Positions 24,315-27,057 of a DNA stretch of 27,057 bases are shown piece after piece (within the stretch, counting starts at the first letter, position 1; each line of letters begins with the position of its first letter). The notes beneath the pieces are model-generated. The model was given only the letters and a program-made list of their open reading frames with translations, was not told the origin of the DNA and ran no database searches. Both the position numbers and the translations under genes were made by a program. Source of the stretch: a virus; the IMG/VR virus record IMGVR_UViG_3300045738_000920, positions 1 to 27,057 of that record; one strand, 5' to 3'.

Positions 24315-25196
24315 TTGAGAGTTCACCTCCTCGCGCTGCTCCTGCTCTTGCCAACGCTATGCGGTTGGCCGTCGATAAACATCGCGAACAGCAGCAACGC
24401 CTTCGCAGACTGTGACTTCGGCGGCGATCTCCCTACGCCGGTTCTTGCTTACAATTTCAACAGCGTCGACAGGACAGCGGGGTGTGGGTTTGGCTGTTCC
24501 ACAATATATCATGAAAGTTCAAGCGAGGCGGCGAGCATTAGTCCTACTGCTAACCATGAGATTCAATGTAGCACCGCTTTCATAGGACCGTATTGTGGCA
24601 CTCTGGTTGCGTCTGGTGGTCCGGGCCAAACCGGAGGCGCCTACTACGATCTATCTACCGGATCGGGAACGGCACACCGGGGTTTTGTGAAAGCGGTCGA
24701 CGCAACGGAAGAAGACTATTCAGGCGACAACGAATTTACCCTCTCGATATTTGTTAAGCTGGACGGTAAAAGTTCATTTGGAACTTATCTTGTATCCAAG
24801 GGGTTCGAGTTCGAGCTTACCGGCAACCCTTGGGATAGTGATGGCACCCCCTTTGTTTATGACTCGCATCTTTGCGCGAATCTCATCGCGGACACTTCGG
24901 TCAACTGTGCGTGGCTTGCTGGAACGGATATGCTGGAGTGGGACGCGGACGGTGTTTGGACTCATTACGCCTACGTCTACGACGGACCCACCTCTCATAA
25001 AATCTACAAAAATGGGGTGTTAGGTTTTGAAAGAACGGGAACCTCATCGACCATCGGAAACTTAGGGAACGGGCTGTCCATTGGGGCGGTGAATACATGG
25101 GGCGTCGATGGCGGAATAGATGAGTTTTCAATCTTCTCTGAGGCGTTGGATGCCAGTCAAATCCTGGCGCTCTCGACCTGTGTGGTTCCAGAATGA
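24315..25196 (+). CDS. Sec-exported LamG/concanavalin-like domain protein (TTG start)
   Basis: A 293-residue protein with a TTG start. GGAGGT lies seven bases before this TTG, whereas the ATG at 24300 precedes the ribosome-binding site. The signal peptide is MRVHLLALLLLLPTL and onward, cleaved probably after AFA at residue 31. The mature protein has eight cysteines. From about residue 145 it has LamG/concanavalin A-like lectin features: NEFTLSIFVKLD, WTHYAYVYDGPTSHKIYKNG, VLGFERTG, and GGIDEFSIFSEALDASQI with a final TC. This jelly-roll fold binds sugars or proteins outside cells. Its start is two bases after the previous stop. DNA is visibly more AT-rich than in the structural genes. Confidence 0.8.
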   Translation: MRVHLLALLLLLPTLCGWPSINIANSSNAFADCDFGGDLPTPVLAYNFNSVDRTAGCGFGCSTIYHESSSEAASISPTANHEIQCSTAFIGPYCGTLVASGGPGQTGGAYYDLSTGSGTAHRGFVKAVDATEEDYSGDNEFTLSIFVKLDGKSSFGTYLVSKGFEFELTGNPWDSDGTPFVYDSHLCANLIADTSVNCAWLAGTDMLEWDADGVWTHYAYVYDGPTSHKIYKNGVLGFERTGTSSTIGNLGNGLSIGAVNTWGVDGGIDEFSIFSEALDASQILALSTCVVPE

Positions 25197-25207
25197 TAGG
25201 ACGAAAC

Positions 25208-25510
25208 ATGGAGAGGTACTTAATCGCAATTATGATCCTGATCGCGACCGCTACTCTCGCGCAGGCGATTACGCCAAAACACTACAGCCCCGGGTTTAGC
25301 GTGTACGACGAGGGCTTTGTCGAGGGCCTATATGATATGTCTGTTTGGGTTGTTTCTGAGTCTGGGTTCAGTAACGGCGATAACACTTGCACGTTACTTG
25401 TCAGCATGGACTGTCAGTTGACCGCCACCTTTAGAGACGGCGCGGAGCACATCATAGCTTGCGATGAAGAGGTACCTACCGGCTCCACCTTCATCGCGGC
25501 CTGCCGCTAA
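25208..25510 (+). CDS. Sec-exported protein 5, 100 aa
   Basis: A 100-residue protein with signal peptide MERYLIAIMILIATATLAQA (cleavage after residue 20). The mature part is ~80 residues with four cysteines (DNTCTL, SMDCQL, IIACDE and the penultimate residue C99), a pattern expected for two disulfides. AGGA lies six bases before the ATG at 25208; a start at 25193 would overlap the ribosome-binding site. No family recognised. It is the last gene of the exported cluster and precedes the repeat-rich segment. Confidence 0.75.
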   Translation: MERYLIAIMILIATATLAQAITPKHYSPGFSVYDEGFVEGLYDMSVWVVSESGFSNGDNTCTLLVSMDCQLTATFRDGAEHIIACDEEVPTGSTFIAACR

Positions 25511-25518
25511 CTCCTGGT

Positions 25519-25558
25519 ACCCCCTATTGACCCCCTATTGACTCAGAGGGCCCTGAGT
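25519..25558 (+). repeat. Tandem 11-mer repeat followed by a hairpin
   Basis: ACCCCCTATTG occurs twice head-to-tail (25519-25529 and 25530-25540), immediately followed by a perfect inverted repeat ACTCAG (25541-25546) and CTGAGT (25553-25558) around AGGGCC. It starts nine bases after the stop of the last exported-protein gene. No U-run follows. It may be a protein-binding or packaging-junction element. Confidence 0.6.
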
Positions 25559-25652
25559 ACACCAGCACGGCCTTCGCGCACCAACTGGACCCTCCCTACC
25601 CAAGAATGAATAAGTCCTCGCACAGGAGATCCTAGGACCTTAGAGGTACGTT

Positions 25653-25844
25653 GTGAAGAACAGGAAGACCCTACGTAAGTACAAGCCCACCCTCAAGATG
25701 ATCAAGGCCATCGAGGCCATCGAGGTCTGGTATCCCCAGAGGCCCGCACCACCCCTTGGGGTTGTTGGAGGGGCCAACGCCCAGACCTACATAGTAACCC
25801 CCACGCTGATAGAGCTGAAGGGTGGCTGGGGACGCTGGGGGTAG
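25653..25844 (+). CDS. Possible small basic protein, 63 aa (GTG start)
   Basis: A 63-residue reading frame with GTG start and AGAGGT five bases upstream. The N-terminus is strongly basic (KNRKTLRKYKPTLKMIKA), then helical, then Pro/Gly-rich. I do not recognise it. It is isolated between non-coding sequences and the C-terminal half is low complexity (GGWGRWG), so it may not be a real gene. The Shine-Dalgarno and basic helix are the only support. Confidence 0.4.
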   Translation: MKNRKTLRKYKPTLKMIKAIEAIEVWYPQRPAPPLGVVGGANAQTYIVTPTLIELKGGWGRWG

Positions 25845-26027
25845 GAGGGGGTTTTGGGGAATTTCATTGTCCCCGATTGAACACCCTTACGTAATACGTC
25901 TCCGGGCGATTTCCCCCCATACGGGCGCCGGAAGGGCCCGATACCCGCAGGGGACATCCTGGTCCCCTCGGGCCGCAGGGGGCGAGCACGCTCCACCTTA
26001 GCGCGTGGGGCGGCGAACGGCCACAGC

Positions 26028-26053
26028 GGGGGGGCGGGGTGGCGGGGTGGCGG
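26028..26053 (+). repeat. G-run cluster with CGGGGTGG tandem repeat
   Basis: Seven G (26028-26034) are followed by CGGGGTGG twice in tandem (26035-26050) and CGG. The four G-runs of three or more, with short loops, could form a G-quadruplex on the + strand. Confidence 0.6.
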
Positions 26054-26104
26054 TCGGGATCCCCTAAGCCCTCAGCACCTCCAGTGGGCCACAGGGGCCC
26101 CGAG

Positions 26105-26140
26105 GGGGATGCGGGGACCGCGGGGGATGCGGGGGATGCG
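26105..26140 (+). repeat. Four tandem 9-mers, GGGGATGCG type
   Basis: Units at 26105-26113, 26123-26131 and 26132-26140 are identical GGGGATGCG; the second unit (26114-26122) is the variant GGGACCGCG. Together with the upstream G-runs this is the most repetitive stretch in the window. Confidence 0.75.
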
Positions 26141-26253
26141 GACGCGCGGCGGGGTGTCGGACCTTTATTTTTCGACTCCCACCCGAGGGGAAAGCCTGGA
26201 GCGACTCTCACGAATAAATCGACATCGGGCCCGATAATAAGTAGCTGATTTGC

Positions 26254-26282
26254 TTCACTTTTCGCTCCATTTACCGTAGAGT
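26254..26282 (+). promoter_or_regulatory. Candidate sigma70-type early promoter
   Basis: TTCACT (26254-26259) and TAGAGT (26277-26282) are 17 bases apart and each match four of six consensus bases. The surrounding stretch is AT-richer than the flanking G-rich DNA. It lies 48 bases before the first gene after the genome-end segment, where T7-like phages place promoters for the host RNA polymerase. A small hairpin GGGCG/CGCCC (26299-26312) lies in the leader. Confidence 0.45.
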
Positions 26283-26329
26283 CTGGACTCCACCAGCGGG
26301 GCGGAATCGCCCGAGAGGAATAAAAAACC

Positions 26330-26857
26330 ATGAGAAGCAAAGCACGAGCACACTCCAGTGAAGAACAGGAAAAAGCACACCGAGACCTTAGCGGCACCTT
26401 TAACGGCGACTCCGGTAAGGGCTTTAAGACCGAGGAAATCCGGGCAAGGGGCAGCTTGACGGGCGTAACCATCGCCGCAGGGGTAGGAGATAGCAGCACC
26501 TTTGTATCCCTTACGTTTAGCGGTGTCGACGCTCTCCGAAAGGCCATCGAAGATCACGATACTTTGAGTCGTGAGTGGGACGGCCGCGTGGAAGAAGAGA
26601 ATAGGCAAGCAGAGCAGCGGGAGGACAGCGAGCAGACTCGAAAAGATAATATAATTTCCTTGATCGCTCTACGCGAATTCGCCGATGGTCAACGAGAGGG
26701 GGCGCGGAATTGGGCGGTCGGGCACGACGATCTGCCACCAATATCGGTCAGTCTAAACCGCCGCGCAGACCGAGCAGACGCGCTGGCGAATGAGCTTAGC
26801 GTAAAAGTAGGCCCGCTTCGTAGCGCAGTGGCGGCGGGCGACACGCACTCCCGCTAA
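26330..26857 (+). CDS. Hypothetical, probably early protein, 175 aa
   Basis: A 175-residue charged protein. Residues 1-40 are basic and polar; about 42-68 form a compact hydrophobic/Gly stretch (GSLTGVTIAAGVGDSSTFVS followed by LTFSGVDALRKAI) that looks like a beta hairpin and helix. Residues ~77-105 form a highly charged coiled coil (REWDGRVEEENRQAEQREDS). GAGAGGA lies upstream of the ATG at somewhat long spacing, with an A-run between. I recognise no family. Being the first gene behind the candidate promoter it is probably expressed early; small charged early phage proteins often bind and inhibit host enzymes, but nothing in this sequence proves it. Confidence 0.7.
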   Translation: MRSKARAHSSEEQEKAHRDLSGTFNGDSGKGFKTEEIRARGSLTGVTIAAGVGDSSTFVSLTFSGVDALRKAIEDHDTLSREWDGRVEEENRQAEQREDSEQTRKDNIISLIALREFADGQREGARNWAVGHDDLPPISVSLNRRADRADALANELSVKVGPLRSAVAAGDTHSR

Positions 26858-26867
26858 CTGCTTAGCA

Positions 26868-26905
26868 GGGGCCGCACGATCCTCCGAGGGGACTCGAGCG
26901 GCCCT
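26868..26905 (+). other. Inverted repeat after the first early gene
   Basis: GGGGCCGC (26868-26875) pairs with GCGGCCCT (26898-26905), seven Watson-Crick pairs plus one G-U, with a 22-base loop that has a smaller CCTC/GGGG stem inside. It begins 10 bases after the stop of the preceding gene. No U-run follows. It may be an RNase processing or mRNA-end structure, as occurs between T7 early genes. Confidence 0.55.
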
Positions 26906-26967
26906 AACTAAACCGTTAGTATAAACAATAAACCGGGCCCACTGGGGGCCACTGAGGGGATACGAAG

Positions 26968-27057
26968 ATGGACGAAAATGAGGCTAGCTTGTTTTGCGCA
27001 TGCGGCAATGAGGTAGACTACCCCGATGCGGATGCGGGGGCCTGCAGCGAGTGCATC
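26968..27057 (+). CDS. Small Cys-rich (zinc-ribbon-like) protein, cut by window end
   Basis: The first 30 residues of a gene that continues past the window. GAGGGG lies eight bases before the ATG. The sequence has C10-x-C12 and C26-x-x-C29 (LFCACGNEV ... ACSECI), a spacing that fits a small zinc ribbon or knuckle, with an acidic stretch between. Such proteins are common among phage early genes, where they bind nucleic acid or host proteins. The family cannot be assigned from this fragment. Confidence 0.6.
   Translation, partial: MDENEASLFCACGNEVDYPDADAGACSECI

Larger units (their letters stand above)
25845..26253. other. Non-coding G-rich segment, candidate genome-end region
   Basis: I see no gene here on either strand; frames on the minus strand are low-complexity Pro/Arg shadows. 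The segment contains a hairpin AGGGGAC/GTCCCCT (25949-25968), a T7-promoter-like half-site (25892-25902), G-runs and short tandem repeats. It separates late genes from a promoter and an unrelated gene. This suggests that it holds the terminal repeat or packaging junction of a T7-like genome. Exact ends cannot be seen from sequence alone. Confidence 0.45.

Noticed and set aside
25527-25543. TTGACC and TTGACT, -35-like hexamers at the tandem repeat
   Set aside because: No -10-like sequence at 16-18 bases downstream of either; they are parts of the 11-mer repeat.
26158-26175. T-rich run after the tandem repeats as a terminator
   Set aside because: The preceding sequence forms at best a three-pair stem.
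25864-26547. Minus-strand open frame of 227 codons over the G-rich segment
   Set aside because: Translation is Pro/Arg/Ser/Ala-rich with no fold-like pattern. It covers the promoter and the start of a plus-strand gene. It is best explained by C-rich composition of the complementary strand.
26650-26655. Perfect TATAAT inside the 26330 gene
   Set aside because: No -35-like hexamer lies 16-18 bases upstream, and it is inside a coding sequence.
1-27057. tRNA genes, CRISPR arrays, insertion sequences, integrase
   Set aside because: Looked for cloverleaf-like segments, regular repeat-spacer arrays, transposase and recombinase motifs; none seen in the window.

Overview
The window is one continuous block of a tailed double-stranded DNA bacteriophage genome with T7-like (podovirus, Autographivirus-type) gene order. 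All supported genes lie on the + strand, are tightly packed and often overlap. Proteins recognisable from sequence are, in order: the end of a 5'-3' exonuclease, a dNMP kinase, a ClpP-like protease, the portal, scaffold, major capsid protein, tail tubular proteins A and B, a gp13-like protein, three internal virion (ejection) proteins, the tail fibre, a lysis-type pair of small genes, and the small and large terminase subunits. The DNA is GC-rich, with a good Shine-Dalgarno site before most genes. The host cannot be named; a Gram-negative bacterium is likely, because the virion carries an ejection apparatus with a muramidase and because Sec-exported proteins are encoded. The phage RNA and DNA polymerases are not in this window.

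Layout. 1-1871: end of the DNA-metabolism block (exonuclease, a 55-residue unknown, dNMP kinase, ClpP-like protease), closed by a hairpin terminator at 1878-1906. 1957-2540: three small unknown genes. 2547-6285: head assembly (portal, unknown, scaffold, capsid), followed by a very strong hairpin at 6305-6340. 6372-9532: tail tube. 9435-18511: gp13-like protein and ejection proteins, ending in a 2106-residue giant that carries an N-terminal lysozyme-like domain and an embedded GNAT acetyltransferase-like domain. 18521-20751: fibre and lysis-type genes. 20779-25510: the terminase genes with five genes for Sec signal-peptide proteins around them. 25511-26329: a mostly non-coding, G-rich, repeat-rich segment. 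26254 onward: a candidate sigma70-type promoter and two unrelated, probably early genes, the second cut by the window edge.

Reading late genes straight into a promoter and new small genes suggests that the window crosses the genome ends, as in a circularised assembly or a concatemer, and that 25511-26253 contains or borders the terminal repeat and packaging junction. This is inference from T7-like genome organisation.

The most unusual content is the cassette of five exported proteins (20779-21249, 23314-23793, 23819-24313, 24315-25196, 25208-25510). Each has a signal peptide and an even number of cysteines in the mature part (4, 6, 2, 8 and 4), as expected for disulfide-bonded proteins acting outside the cytoplasm. 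One has a LamG/concanavalin-like fold signature. A T7-type phage that spends several kilobases around its packaging genes on secreted proteins may be modifying the envelope of the infected cell or decorating something outside it. Second in interest is the giant ejection protein, whose enzymatic modules would be delivered into the new host with the DNA.
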